From NCBI GenBank assembly GCA_027943335.1, contig BSBK01002088.1, positions 372,001-436,000 of the forward strand: a stretch of DNA of 64,000 bases, read 5' to 3'. Each line of letters opens with the position of its first letter. The stretch's first letter is position 1. The notes beneath the pieces were generated by a model. That model saw only the letters and a list, made by a program, of their open reading frames with translations, was not told the origin of the DNA and ran no database searches. This DNA comes from Chamaecyparis obtusa. Lineage: Eukaryota > Streptophyta > Pinopsida > Cupressales > Cupressaceae. The position numbers and the translations under genes are program-made. This document shows, in pieces, positions 11,199 to 22,931 of the stretch.

Positions 11199-12859
11199 AT
11201 GGCTTCATCCAACACCAAAGGAAAGAAAGGTTTGGAAATGTTAGTTCATGGAGAATGGAAAGCACCGGATTTCAAACTTGTGCCCACGGTTGTAGAAACC
11301 CTAGATCCGAGTGGAGCTCAGTCTCAAATTCCTCCAAAGGTACTTCTTGTAAATGACATTTGTAGTCATTTTAAAGGTACAATTCAAGAACTTGGAACCC
11401 TAGAGATAGATGTTGTTCATGATGAACTGTGTGTTGATGGTGTTCTCAAATCGGGACATAAACATTTGGAAGATAAGAGTTTAACACATATCACCCACTT
11501 GCCTTGGGGTTTCCAGATAAAATGGATAAGATATATTCTAAGCCGAGTGCATGAAGGTAAAATTTGGCTTGAGCAACCAGTGGAAATAACAAAGAAGATG
11601 ATTCACTGAATCACTGGTCTTCCCATGCTTGCCAAGGCTAAATCTACAAAAACCCTAGGTCGGGTAGAGCTAGAAAAGAAAACCCTAGCCGAATGGGATG
11701 ATAGAGGTATCAGAATTAACAACATTATAGATGTAGAACTAAAATTTTGCACATATGTAATAGCTCACAAGATATACAGTTCAAGTCGGCAGAATAGTGT
11801 TTCATGTGAAGCAGTTGACCTAGCCTATAAAATTGTGAAGAACAATCTGTCATTTGACCTAGCAGATCTTTTGTTAAAATAGTTCAACAAGAATATGGAG
11901 AGCATCCAAATCTCAAAGAACAATCCATGTAAGTTTGGCTCACTGTTGGTTTGTTTATTTTTCTATGCTCAAAAGTTTTTCCCATCAAAAGGCACAGTAA
12001 AATGGAGAAAGAATGTGCCTATTCTTTATCAGATAAATGAGTATATTGCAGAAATGGGTGAGAATTTTACAAGCATAATGGATAACTATTTTGAATCACA
12101 TATGTTGATTCTAGATTCATATGCAAGATGAATAATAGATTCTAGATTCCACTAAAGTTGGTGGAAGATTATAAAGATGATGTTTGTTTCATGGTTGATT
12201 GTGATAGAGTATACATTCAGGTAGTAAGGCCCAGGATTGTATGGGTAAAACCTCTTCCTTATGAGGTAAAAATTGATGAAACAAAGGATATAATTGAAGC
12301 CCTAGTAAATCAACCTGTTGATCCAAAGGCTCCATACTTTGGAACATATGATGAAGCTAAGATAAGAATTGAGCTAAGTATAAAACTTCCATAGGTGGTT
12401 AACAAAGGTAGAAAGAGGATGGACAAAATGCAATCTAGCACACCTCTAATGTTAACCGAGGGCATAGGAGAAGATATTGTAGCAGAAGAAGAAAAGGATG
12501 AGAATAAAGAAGAACAAGTGCCTGTAAAGAAGAAAGGAAAGGTAACTATCACAGAGGAACCTGAGCAATCCACTGCAGTATTCACAAGGAAAAGATCAAG
12601 GGGAAACACAGGTAAAATCAATGATGATATAGTACTCAAAAGGCCTCCTCCCTCATTTGAACAAAAGATTAAGGATTTGAGAGAAGTTCCTAGAATTTCA
12701 AATTTCAAATCTCTTAAATATGAAATTAAATCAAATGCAGAGCAGCAGGAAATAGAAGATGTTGTTATTGAGAAAATGGGAAAATGGAAGTACTCACCTG
12801 ATGATATGGCTTCTCAAATTCTAGGTGTTCTATTGGATAAAGTCAAGTTGAGATGGTCC
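11199..12859 (+). pseudogene. C1 ORF2, 5' part, function unknown; interrupted by G2
   Basis: Long frame from ATG 11199 (MASSNTKGKKG). It has stops at about 11607 and 11880 and a frame change near 12140, then runs in another frame to 12859, where G2 is inserted in the codon run W-S. The N-terminal 400 residues look globular (VEITKKMIH, ITGLPM, FGSLLVCLFFYAQKFFP). From about 12395 it becomes charged and low in complexity (EEEKDENKEEQVPVKKKGK). The short VEIT...ITGLP pattern loosely recalls the V.LEDV..LTGLP segment of plant mobile domains, but I do not assign it. It could also correspond to the extra 3' (envelope-like) ORF of SIRE elements. Confidence 0.6.
12855..12859. repeat. Target site duplication of G2, left copy
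   Basis: GGTCC before the LTR matches GGTCC at 32433-32437 after the other LTR. Confidence 0.9.
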
Positions 12860-13550
12860 TATTAGGGATTATTCTTGTCTTAGGATAGATTTTAGATAAA
12901 AGGGGCTCCAAGTTTACAAGAAAAGCCTAATTGCTAAAGATTGGATAAGATCCTTCTTTGTTTTTGAGTTCCACACACACCCAAGTAGGTATTACCTTGA
13001 TAATTGACTATAAATATAGTTTTGAAAGGTGGACACTGATTTTGTTGTCTTGATATAGCCCTACTAAACTATTTTGAGAAACTATGACTTGAAACTATAG
13101 AAAAAATCAATGGTATAAGGACTTTCATCCTTCTTCCTTTTAAGGAGGGATAACCTTTATGATTCTCTCTTTTTAGAATCAGTAGAATAAAAGATTGAAT
13201 CCTAGAAACAACATTAATCAATCATATTCAAGAAACTTTTAAACATCAAAATAATAAATCATAGAAAATTTTCAAATTTGTTTTAACTTCTGAATCGAAA
13301 GATAGAATGTAAAGTTGAAACAGACGATCTAGACCAGTGCCTTATCTATTGGGAAAAAGGAATCTAAACATATACCTGCAAATGAAGTTCAAGAATAATA
13401 CATTAACATGCCTTGCATATCATACAATTTCAAACAGATTGCCTTACAAACCATTCTTTTAACCTAATATCATTATCATCAAATTTCCACAAATATAATT
13501 ACTCCTAGGAAAAAATCATGAGAAATTTTAATTCTTTCCTTGAAAGAAAC
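12860..13550 (-). other. Non-coding end of G2 LTR, left copy
   Basis: No ORF. This is the U5 side in element orientation. It shares CAAGTTTACAAGAAAA, GAGTTCCACACACA and GACCAGTGCCTTATC with both the other LTR and the solo LTR at 59610, so these are conserved family segments. Confidence 0.7.
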
Positions 13551-16500
13551 TCATAAATCTATGCCACACCAGATAGCTACTTTATCTTCTGAAGGCCATG
13601 GGAAATTTTGTAATATCTACAATTGTGCCTTTTGCCTCTCCCATGTAGCATCCATCATTATTCTAACATCTACCAAGAATTTAGAAAATTCTACCTCTGC
13701 CTTTACTGCATCATCCAAAAAGTCATTAAATTTATTCATATCTACCCCGCCACCTATTTTGACAAAATTTTCCCCTTTAGGCAATCTAAGATCAAAATCT
13801 GATCTCCATTGATCTGTGGTTTTCACAGTACCATTGTCATCCTTTATCTTAGGAATGAATTTATTGGCCTCTTCTTCCAAAATGCTAATTTTGCTTCCAC
13901 TAACTTGGCTTTTCCTTTGAATAATGGGAGAAGAGTCTTTATTCTATTTATTTCTTCCCCTACCTGCAGTACTTCCTCAGGTATATCTGGCCTAAAAGGT
14001 TGTACCGCTACTAACCTTTCAAAAAGTGGAGTCCTTACTGACCAAATTACATAAAAAGAATTCAAAATTGAGATGCAATTATTTACTTCTAGTTGCAACT
14101 CTGGAAACTTGAGATAGGTAGCATAGATTGCCTCAACCTTTTCTTTTAACTTCAAAATCCTATGCTACAGAATTTCTAGCAATGTCTGTACAATTGCTTT
14201 ATTTTTACTTTCTTCAATTTCTTCTGAAGAAGCAATACCTTCTTCATGTACTACTTGTACTTCTTTCTCAATTACAACCTCTTTAGGGGGAGGTGGAGGT
14301 GTAGCTTCCATATTTATTATTTTAACTTTTGGTTCATCAACTAGTTTTGCAAATTCTTTCTCCTTTATTATATGCAACTCCCTATCTTTGACCAAAGTAG
14401 TGTAATCATCATAAAATTTTTGATGTCTTTCTGATAGTTGCTTGGTCTTGTCTTCATTCAATTTGGAAAAATTAGTCAAAATTTGGGAAATTTCTAAGTC
14501 CCCTATATTTTGGATAGACCAAATCATCTTATCCCCATCCATCTACTCTTTTATATTCAAAATTGATGGCTTTTTGTCCTTGGGGTAGAGGCTCCACATG
14601 GCTAATGCCTTATTCTTTGGGCTATATCCGAACCCTTTTATTAAATCTCCCACTTGCTTTTCTGAAGTCAGGGTAATATCTTTTTGTCTCCTTATTTGAT
14701 CAATAATAAATGCAAAGGCCAAATCCCATCCAGGTAATAATAACATATTACTATCTTTTACTAACCTCCTAGCCTCTTTAGGGGTTATCTCTTCATTCTC
14801 TGGATCATAATCCTTTATTGCTTCTAAGGCCTCAGTGGGAATCTGGCCATCTTCTCCAATCTGCACTGTGGAGGCTACTTGTGCTATTTGTGCCAGAGGA
14901 GGAAGTCTTTGAATTCACGAGTCTTGATGAATTCATCATCTTTTAGAAAATCCTCTTGCTACTGGAGTCTCTCATCTATGCACATAGCAAGAGGAAATTC
15001 TACTTCCTCAACTATCTCCTTCTATTTCTTCTTTTCCTCCCTGACCCTTTTTCTAATTTCATGGTCATAAGTTGTTTGGCTAGGGATGATAGCAGCAACC
15101 AAATCTCTTTTTTTAGTAGGCCTTGCTTGTGATGACTCTCCTACCATTAATTTCTACCTTTTAGTAGGTGGTTCTACCTCATTATGAGAGCCAGGAACCT
15201 TAGTCAAATCAACTATCTCATTTTCATCCCCTCTTTCTTCAGGGGCATCAGGAGGAAGTTCTTGGGTAGGGTAACTATGAATAGAATACCCCCCTTCACT
15301 ATCTTCTTCATATTCTGATGAGGAGTGCTTCTTCTTCCTTTTTAAATTTTATAATTTATCCTCAATCAGTTGTTCCCCTTGCTCCATTAGAACATTGTAA
15401 TTCTTCATCATCATCTCTAATCTTTGGAGATATGGAAAAGTAGGGTAAAATCCTCCAAAATTGACATCTTTTCTTCTCATGGATTTCTCTAGATGGAATA
15501 ATTGATCTAGCTACCAAGACCTTGTCTTAGCCTCATCCTCATCAAGAATATTTCTAACTACATCCTCTTCATAGGACACATGATGAGTTTTATTAAGAGC
15601 GATGGTAGGAGTGTAATATCTCCTAGCGGCAGCCAAAAATCCCTTGGGATCAACAAATCTAGGATGTGCAGCAGGCATCATAAACTGTAACAAATATGTG
15701 TTAACCTTTTCAAAAGCCCCGTTTTCAATTGTTAAATTGGCTAATTTGAAATGCCTAGGGGTGAATGTACCATTTCTGTATGGGACTAGATGCTCTTTAT
15801 CTACAAGCATGATTTGCCAAATGAACTCAAGGGTTGCAATCCTCGAGGGAACATTATTAGGCAAAATGTGGGGTGGTTGTGGGCATCCATAGACCCTTAT
15901 TAATGTATACCCTTCTCTCAAATAGAAATCACCCCAACTATGATCATGATTATCTTTCCACTTATCTACATATTCCATTGATCTAAGAAGTTGCAAGGTT
16001 CTGATAGGAATCCTTAAAGAATTCACACCCAAGTGGATAATAATAGCATCTACTATTATATTCTCAAAAATACAAAAAATATGCTTAAGGGCCACTGAAC
16101 TCTAGACATCTAACAAGGACTATATAGGGTTAGGCTGGCCATTCCATTGAAACTTAGGTTTTAAATATTGCAAACTAAATATATTTACATTATGGTAGAA
16201 GATAAGATGCATCAGCATGGAGTAGTGCAAAAATTTGGGAGGGTATTGCTTCTTTCTTATCATTTCTAAACCCTCATGCATCTTCTAGATACAGTATCCA
16301 ATGTAATCATACCCATGACTAGTGTGGCATGATTGGGAATCCATTACTAACATCAAAATTTTAGGGGAAATCATCTCTTTAGGAGCATGAATACCTAGAA
16401 CTCTACATAACCCATATGCAATGTATTTCATATAGAATTTTAGATCTTTAAATGCATAGGGGAGGCCTCCTACCATGGGTGCAATATATTTTATGTTTCC

Positions 16501-17013
16501 CTTAGGGACATGGGACTAAAAAGTAGTTGCAACACTGCCAGACTCCCTCACATATCTATTTTCCAGAGATTGCAGGTTAATCTCTGTGGCCATAGGGACA
16601 TTTATCCTGAAAGTCCTCATGAACGCTCCTCTATCTAGGGTTATCAAAGAAGAACCATCTATCTTTCTAATTGTCTTATAGAGGGGGTCATATCGTTCAA
16701 CCAAGGAGATAAGAAGATCAATGTCAAAAAATACATTAGGGACAATCATCTTTGCAAACCCTGAAGTCCACCGGTTTGACACAGGGATAGGCCTATCTTG
16801 ATTCTTCTTGAAATAGTAGAAAAAATTCATGGCCAGTACATTGTGAGTCTTAGCATCCCCACATTGTGAATAGACATCAGAGAAGACATCATCACTAACC
16901 TTCTTATTTTGGGTAGAACCAAGCAACAATTCAATGAATTCATCAAAAAAACTAACCTTTTGTTGTGCGGTTTCCCTACTGGCTGATGGGGTGCTGACTG
17001 TAGTTTGACTCAT
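13551..17013 (-). pseudogene. LTR-embedded ORF of G2, copy in the 3' LTR; function unknown
   Basis: Sense-strand frame lying wholly inside the LTR. It starts at ATG 17013 (MSQTTVSTPSASRETAQQ) and can be followed in pieces at 16516-17013, 16285-16476, 15511-16095, 14543-14866, 14165-14542 and 13617-13880. The first 600 or so residues look globular (FFDEFIELLLGS, MKYIAYGLCRVLGIHAP, WGDFYLREGYTLIRVYG, FVDPKGFLAAARRYY). The rest is acidic with predicted coiled coil (EEEKDE-like, PPPPPKEVVIEKEVQVV, FKGKAKLVEAKLAF). The LTR deletion removes the last 26 or so codons. No catalytic or known domain is recognised. The product could be a regulatory or particle-associated protein; that is a guess. Confidence 0.6.
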
Positions 17014-18643
17014 GATGATTGCTATTAAAAATTCCTGCTCACTCTACAAATTCTAGTCTTCCATAAGCTCTGTGATTACCAAAAGCTCTGGTTGCTCAAA
17101 TGTTCTTCGCTCTAGAAATGCTCTGCTCTCTGGTTGCTCAAATGCTTGGTAGAAATGAGATAATGACCAACCTTTGAGTTTTAACAGTGAAGAATTGATT
17201 ACAACTCGGTTCCCTGCAATAATGTCACTTCTATAATTAAGACTGTGTGCTCTGCAACTTAATGTCTCAACTGTCATCGAGAGGTGACATATTTTTAAAT
17301 TTCATCTTCTAGCAACCTAGCGACTGAAGGAAATTTGAAGTCTCATAATAAATCTGGCACCTTTCTAGATATAGTGAGATTCAGTGACTTTAGTCTCTCC
17401 TTCTAGGCCTGGGAATGTATTTCCTCATTCTGAGATTAAGCGACTAAGCCATTACCACATAATTTTCTAATTGAGATATGGCAACTATAATTTCTCGGAG
17501 TCACTAGATGTTTTATGTCTCTCAATTCATTTCTAGCGATCACACGACTGAGCCTTTCTTTCTATTAATTTACTTTTCTTAGCGATCACGCGACTATAGT
17601 TTTCTCTGAGTCACGAGATAAAATTTCTTCTATCTGAGATCTGGCAACTAAGCTTAGTTCATCTTTCAAGTTTTAGCTGTCTGACATTACGCAACTATAG
17701 TTTTCTCTGAGTCACGAGAAGATTATTTCCTTTTAAGTTTTATTCAGTGATCACCCGACTGAAGTAGACATCTAGCAAATTAGCGACCTAAGGAAGTCTC
17801 CTGATCACTGAATAACTCATTCCCTTCTCCGAGATTAAATATGAGCCACATGATCTTCATCTAATGGTAGTCACTAGGTCTCAAAAAGAAATAGTGACAT
17901 CACAGGTTTTCTAGCAACTAAAGGATAACCGTTAGATGAGAAGTTCATTAAAAAGATTGGATGGTAGTCGCTAGATCTTTTTAATCTTTATAGCTTGTTG
18001 ACTTTTCTTTTGAGATCTGGTGACTAAAGGAAATGTCATTTGATTTTTCTTCTGGAGAATCAGCAACTGTAGTGGAACTCATAGTCGCTAGATGTTTTAT
18101 GTTCTTCATCCTTTATCTTGAGATCACCCGACTTAGGCAACTTCTGATTCAGAGATCTGGTGACTATAGTCTATCCACTTAATAAATTAAGTCATGAGAA
18201 AATTATAAAGCATTTGGAGATTACGCAACTAACATTTTCTGCTAGGTCTTAGAAAGATAGAGAATATGCTTCTTTTATCTAGCGACTTGGAGACTAGAGG
18301 ATTTCTCATGATCGGGAGATAAAGAGAAGTATGCTAAGAGTATCACGCGACCTAGCAACCAAGTTAAACATTAAAGCACACATGCTTTTAGAAAGTTTAA
18401 GTGACTTCAAAAAAGTAACAAAGAAATAGAAAGTCACTTAAAAAAGAAAACTAGGGTTTCTTTTTAAAATACAACGGCTAGTTCCAAGACTTTAAACCCT
18501 AACTTCTTTCTCTTTTGATACAAAGACATAATAAACCCTAATATCATTGGAAAAATTTTTATAGAGGGTTTATTATGATCAAAAGATGACAAATTTCTTC
18601 AAAATTTTGGGGAGAAAATCAGAGTTGGGAAAAGGTACCAACA
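17014..18643 (-). repeat. G2 LTR U3 side with recurrent GCGACT motif, left copy
   Basis: Between about 17285 and 18370 the hexamer GCGACT or its complement AGTCGC, with CG decayed to TG or CA in many copies, occurs at least twenty times in contexts such as GATCACGCGACTATAG, GATCTGGTGACTAAAGG and GTAGTCGCTAGATC. Spacing is irregular, so it is not a simple tandem repeat. The remaining stretch to 18643 is AT-rich, without an ORF, and contains ACTAGGGTTTC and AAACCCTAA blocks that are candidates for promoter elements. Confidence 0.65.
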
Positions 18644-18803
18644 GTGGCTCTAGCTGAGGATATTTGAATGCAAGTTCAACTAAGAACCACAGATCTCTGG
18701 GACACAGACCAAAAGCAAGCGACCTATTTACAAAAAGAAGAGGCAAAAAGGGAAGTAGACATATATACATAGATTACAAGAAATTTCCATAGGAATAAAA
18801 GCC
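18644..18803 (-). other. G2 3' untranslated stretch before the 3' LTR
   Basis: Short region between the end of integrase and the LTR. Read on the minus strand it ends in CTCAGCTAGAGCCAC before TGTTGG. That is not a convincing purine tract, which is odd for an otherwise complete element. Confidence 0.5.
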
Positions 18804-20150
18804 TTAACTGAAAAAAGGCTTCAAAAATTGCCCATGCACTAGAAATTCAAAAACTTCTCCATCCATATTGGTTAGAAGATATGAGTCTTTACCAAAATTT
18901 TGATAGACAACAAGAGGACCAAGCCATAGAGTCTCAAACTTCTTGTGCTTTCCTTTATCTTCTGCCCTAGCATTCCATTGAAGAACCAAATCACCTACTT
19001 GAAACTTCCTTACAGTGGTTCTTTTATCAAATAGGTACTTCATTTTCTACTATAATTTAATGTTATTTTTATTCCTTTCCATTCTCATCTCATCTAGCTC
19101 AGTTCATTGCATAATCCTATCTCTCATGGGGTCAGATACTTCTAATTCTTCTTCTTGGAAAAAATTGTATACAGGGAGCAAGTTATTAATAGGGAGCCTA
19201 GATTGCAAACCATAGAATAATTCAAAAGGAGATCTTCCTGTAGCTCTCTTTACTATTATCCTATCTACCCACAGGGCCAGTTTCAACTTTGAGTGCCAGG
19301 CTCTCTTATTCTTCTCTAATGTTTTCTACAGAATCTTCAGAATGCTCTTATTACTGGATTCTACTTGGCCATTTGCCTGGGGATGATATGGGGATGAATA
19401 AGACATCATGATCCCATACTTATTATGGAAATCTGTGACCTCTTCTGACCTTAAACACATGGTATTATCCATCACCAAAGTAGCAGGGACACCAAATCTG
19501 GTCAAGAAATTTTCCAATAAGAATTCAATGACCACCTTACTTGTTGCTCCCTTAGTAGGAACAACCTCTATCCACTTTGTGAAATAATCTATAGCAACAA
19601 GTATGTGACTATGTCCTCCACTAGATTTCTCAAGGAATTCACCAATAAAATCGATTCCCCACATTGTAAAAGGCCTATCTACATTTACTGGGTTTAATGA
19701 CAAGGCCCTAGAAAATTTCAACTTGCTAGAGAACTTTTGGCAACTTTCACATTTCCTTACATACAAGTGAGCATCCTTGAACAAGGTAGGCAAAAAATAG
19801 AGAGCCCTTAAGACTTTGTGAGCTATAGTTTTAGTAGAAAAATGCCCACCACAAACCCCATCATGCATTTCTCTTAGCACTTTCTTTGCTTGATGCTCAT
19901 CCAAACAAAATAACAAGAATCCATCTCTACTCTTCCAGTATAAGTCACCCTATACTAATGTATACTTTTGTGCTTGTAATTTCAAGGTTCTCCTCTGATT
20001 ATCAGAGAGATGATCAGGGCACTTGGCATTTTTTAGAAAGTAGACAATGTCTGAATAAAATGGTTGCCTTTCAATGCTTGTGACTATTTGGTCCAAAGAC
20101 AATTCATTGTTAACTTGGACCAGGTCCATGTTTTCTTTTGTCATTTACTT
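18804..20150 (-). pseudogene. G2 integrase
   Basis: Integrase that would insert the cDNA. The open stretch 19326-19916 carries the zinc-binding part (HDGVCGGHFSTKT and CESCQKF) and the core with all three acidic residues: GIDFIGEF (Asp), LVMDN (Asp) and NGQVESSNK (Glu), with FTKWIEVVPTKGATSKVV between. Upstream, 19950-20144 gives the RNase H-integrase linker (SDIVYFLKNAKCPDHLS). Downstream, 19104-19286 and 18804-19043 carry ATGRSPFELFYG and VGDLVLQWNARAEDKG with WLGPLVVY, the usual C-terminal module. No chromodomain is seen. Stops near 19947 and 19320 interrupt it. Confidence 0.9.
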
Positions 20151-20690
20151 AGCTAACCCCAACCCCCTCACTAGTTTGGTAATCTGGATCTCTAAATTGA
20201 AATCCTATATTCTTATGATCCACTTACATCTTTTACCAGTGACTTCAGTTTGGGTCAACACATCTTTTACTCCCGCATGAGGAACATAAGCAATAATTTT
20301 AACGCATACCAAATATGGCCTGAAAGATTTTACTGCTTTTACCAAAGCATATGCCTATTTCTCCATTATTTGATAATTAAGCTCAGTAGCTTGTAGTGAC
20401 TTGCTGAAGAAGGCAATGGGGTGCTCATAATTATCATCATCCTTTTGCAACAACACAACAGCAATTGTGTGGAATGAAGCAAAAGAGAAAAGAGAAAAGG
20501 GTTTGCTATAATCAGGTGATTTTAGGACTGGTGCCTACTGAACCACCTCTTTGATCCTATTAAATTCCTATTGGGCTTCCTTAATCCACTAAAATTTTAC
20601 ATCCTTTTAAAGAAATTTAACTATGGGCTTAACAATTTTGGCAAAGTTAGCAATAAATCTCCTAACAAAATTGATCTTTCCTAAGAAAGA
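20151..20690 (-). pseudogene. G2 RNase H following RT
   Basis: Standard Gypsy RNase H in pieces: FSFASFHTIAVVLLQKDDD, HPIAFFSKSLQATELNYQI and KRCKWIIRI.DFNLEIQ on the minus strand. The first catalytic Asp position appears as SFASF, so it may be lost; several TAG/TAA stops occur. It lies directly after RT and before the integrase linker. Confidence 0.75.
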
Positions 20691-21620
20691 TTATACACCT
20701 TTTATATTTTTAGAAGCTAAGACCTTTTGTATTGCCTGTACCCTTTCTAGGTCAATCCTGATCCCATCTTTAGACACAATATGACCCAACAATCTTCCCT
20801 CCTTCACAACAAAATTGCACTTTTTTGGATTCAAGGATATTCCATATTCTAAGGATTTATTAAAAATCTTTTCAAGATGATAACAATGATTTTCTGCAAG
20901 TTTGGAAAAAGCTATCATATCATCTTGATATAAAACCATAAATAAATCAATGAAGTCCTTAAATACAACATCCATAGCCCTCTGGAATGTTGCCCCAACA
21001 TTTCTTAATCCAAATGGCATTCTAACATATACATAAGTTCCCCAAGGAGTTGTAAAAGCAGTTTTAAATTATTCTGACTCCTTGACCAAGACTTGGTTAT
21101 ATCCCAAAAATCCATCCATGATTGACAATAATTCACAACCAGTGACTTTATGCAACATTGCCTCCATATTAGGTAGTGAGTAATTGTCTTTCAAGGATGC
21201 CACATTCAAATTTCTGAAATCTACACATAGTCTTATGTCTCCACTCTTTTTTCTAACTGGGACTAAATTTGAAACCCAAGTTGAGTGCCTTATAGGTTGA
21301 ATTATTCCTGCATCACTCTACTTAGTAAGTTCTTGTTGCATTTTGGGGGCTAACAAAGGATTGATTGGTCTCTGCTTTTGCCTAAACGGTCTGACATCTC
21401 CATTCAAAGGAATCTCATGCTGAAATAGGTCTTGTCTATAAGCCTTAAGGTCATCATAAGACCATGCAAACACATGTTTGTATCTTCTCAACAATTTTAT
21501 CAAATTGGACCTAATATGAGGTTGCAGTCCTTTCACAATATAGACCTTTTGAGAAGCATTATGTGATCCTAAGTTTATTTCCTCCAATTCATCAATTTTA
21601 GTGGTACTAGCCTTCATCAT
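20691..21620 (-). pseudogene. G2 reverse transcriptase
   Basis: 21318-21620 carries the N-terminal segment (LLRRYKHVFAWSYDDLKAY, FRQKQRPINPLL). The middle (21021-21317) reads KSGDIRLCVDFRNLN, LPNMEAMLHKV and MDGFLGYNQV, with a stop near 21070. 20691-21020 reads MPFGLRNVGATFQRAM and the catalytic box YQDD (about 20925-20936), then LGHIVSKDGIRIDLERVQAI. Catalytic Asp residues are present. A few stops disable the frame. Confidence 0.9.
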
Positions 21621-21723
21621 GTGTTCATCTTGTATATAATGCTTTTAATTCTATTAGACCTTTTGGTATATGGTTTGTATTTAGTTGGATAACCTGATTT
21701 CCTAAAATCATATCTTTCACATT

Positions 21724-22350
21724 TTCTTATTCTAACAAATTATTGCAATCAATAAGTTGACCCTCATATGAACCAAGGAATTGAATAAACTTCAAAACAT
21801 CATGATCATCTTCAAAAAATTGCCAATTATAAATATTATCTGGAATGACAGGCCTACTTTTTATTTCAACTATTGAGATACCACCCAAAGTTAAATCATC
21901 TTGCCTTAGAGAAACATTTGCAAAAAAATCAGCCATCATGTTCTTAGCCCTCTTAACCCAACTAATATTAAAGGCATCAAAAAATTCTATTTGATCCCAA
22001 ATAGCATGCTTATACATTCTCAATTTATCATTTTTCACTGCATATTTGGATCTAACTTGGGCTACTACAAGTTCTGAATCACCAAAAACACTCAAACATT
22101 TGATTCCATGTCTTAAAGCAATATCAATCCCCAAAGATAATGCCTCATATTCTGCAGTTTTATTGGTACATTAAAAGGTTAATAAGAAAGAGTATTTGAA
22201 TGTGGTACCTGATGGTGAAATGAACAAAATTCCAGCGCCAAATCCTTCTTTTGAACATGCTCCATCAAAATACATCTTCCATAGCCCACCTTGTTGTCCT
22301 TTCAGCTCTGCAATCAATGGGTCACCCTCCTTAACTGGTTGAGGAATTTC
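21724..22350 (-). pseudogene. G2 extra RNase H domain located between protease and RT
   Basis: Minus-strand frames 22171-22467 and 21727-22134 give an RNase H fold: WKMYFDGACSKEGFGAGIL (first Asp), then after one stop TAEYEALSLGIDIAL (Glu), SVFGDSELVVAQV (Asp) and KNMMADFFANVS (last Asp). All four acidic residues appear to be kept. It lies upstream of RT, directly after the protease tail, whereas the comparable domain of G1 lies after the standard RNase H. Sequence type resembles the archaeal-like RNase H acquired by Tat elements. Confidence 0.8.
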
Positions 22351-22467
22351 CTCAAATTTGAAGTTTTCCATATCAACACTTACACAACAATTGAGTTGGT
22401 CATTGTTGATCTCAATCATGTGAGGAGTCCTAGGTTCTCTAAAGATTTTAACACTGTCACCATCCAT

Positions 22468-22931
22468 ATAAAAGTGGCAAATGACAAATCACACTATAGG
22501 CTACCTCCCATCTGAGCACTCCATTTTCTTGACAATAACATGCCATACTATGGTGGAATATCCACCACCAAAACACTTATAGTAAGCAACTTACCAAGAT
22601 AGGCCTACAATCTGTAAGGCAATGCTTTAATAGTACCAATAACTAGTACTTCTCTAGAATCCATAGCTTGGCACCTTCCATGGGGTGTATCCACTTCCAA
22701 GCCTAATGATTTCATGATTTCCACTGGCATGATAGTATTAGAAGCTCCAGAGTCTATCATACAATTTTTGAGATGTTTGTCATTTACAATTAAGGTCAAA
22801 AAGAAAGGGTTAATTATTCCAGGCACAATATTCACAACATTTGTGTCCAAATAAATTTGTGGTATCTCTGAAACATTTTCTCCATTAAGTCCAGTGCTTA
22901 TATCATCAGAAATTTTAGCATGTTCCTTTCT
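22468..22931 (-). pseudogene. G2 aspartic protease
   Basis: 22605-22850 shows the active-site loop CMIDSGASNTIMP (catalytic DSGA intact), the ALGL-type helix KSLGLEVDTP and a flap. After a stop the C-terminal strand region reads VVDIPPYYGMLLSRKWSAQMGG, typical for Gypsy proteases. It would cut the polyprotein. A stop near 22933 separates it from gag. Confidence 0.85.

Larger units (their letters stand above)
12860..18643 (-). repeat. G2 3' LTR (5784 bp, carries a 597-bp deletion)
   Basis: Aligns with 26049-32432 except for a deletion: CCAGATA at about 13572 jumps to GCTACTTT, whereas the other copy has 597 extra bases (26765-27361) with TA at both junctions. The two copies differ mainly by transitions. 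It contains ORF and motif array listed separately. Confidence 0.95.

Noticed and set aside
12860..18643. G2 LTR ORF as a host gene captured between two unrelated elements
   Set aside because: The same ORF occurs in both LTRs at the same relative position, so it belongs to the LTR.
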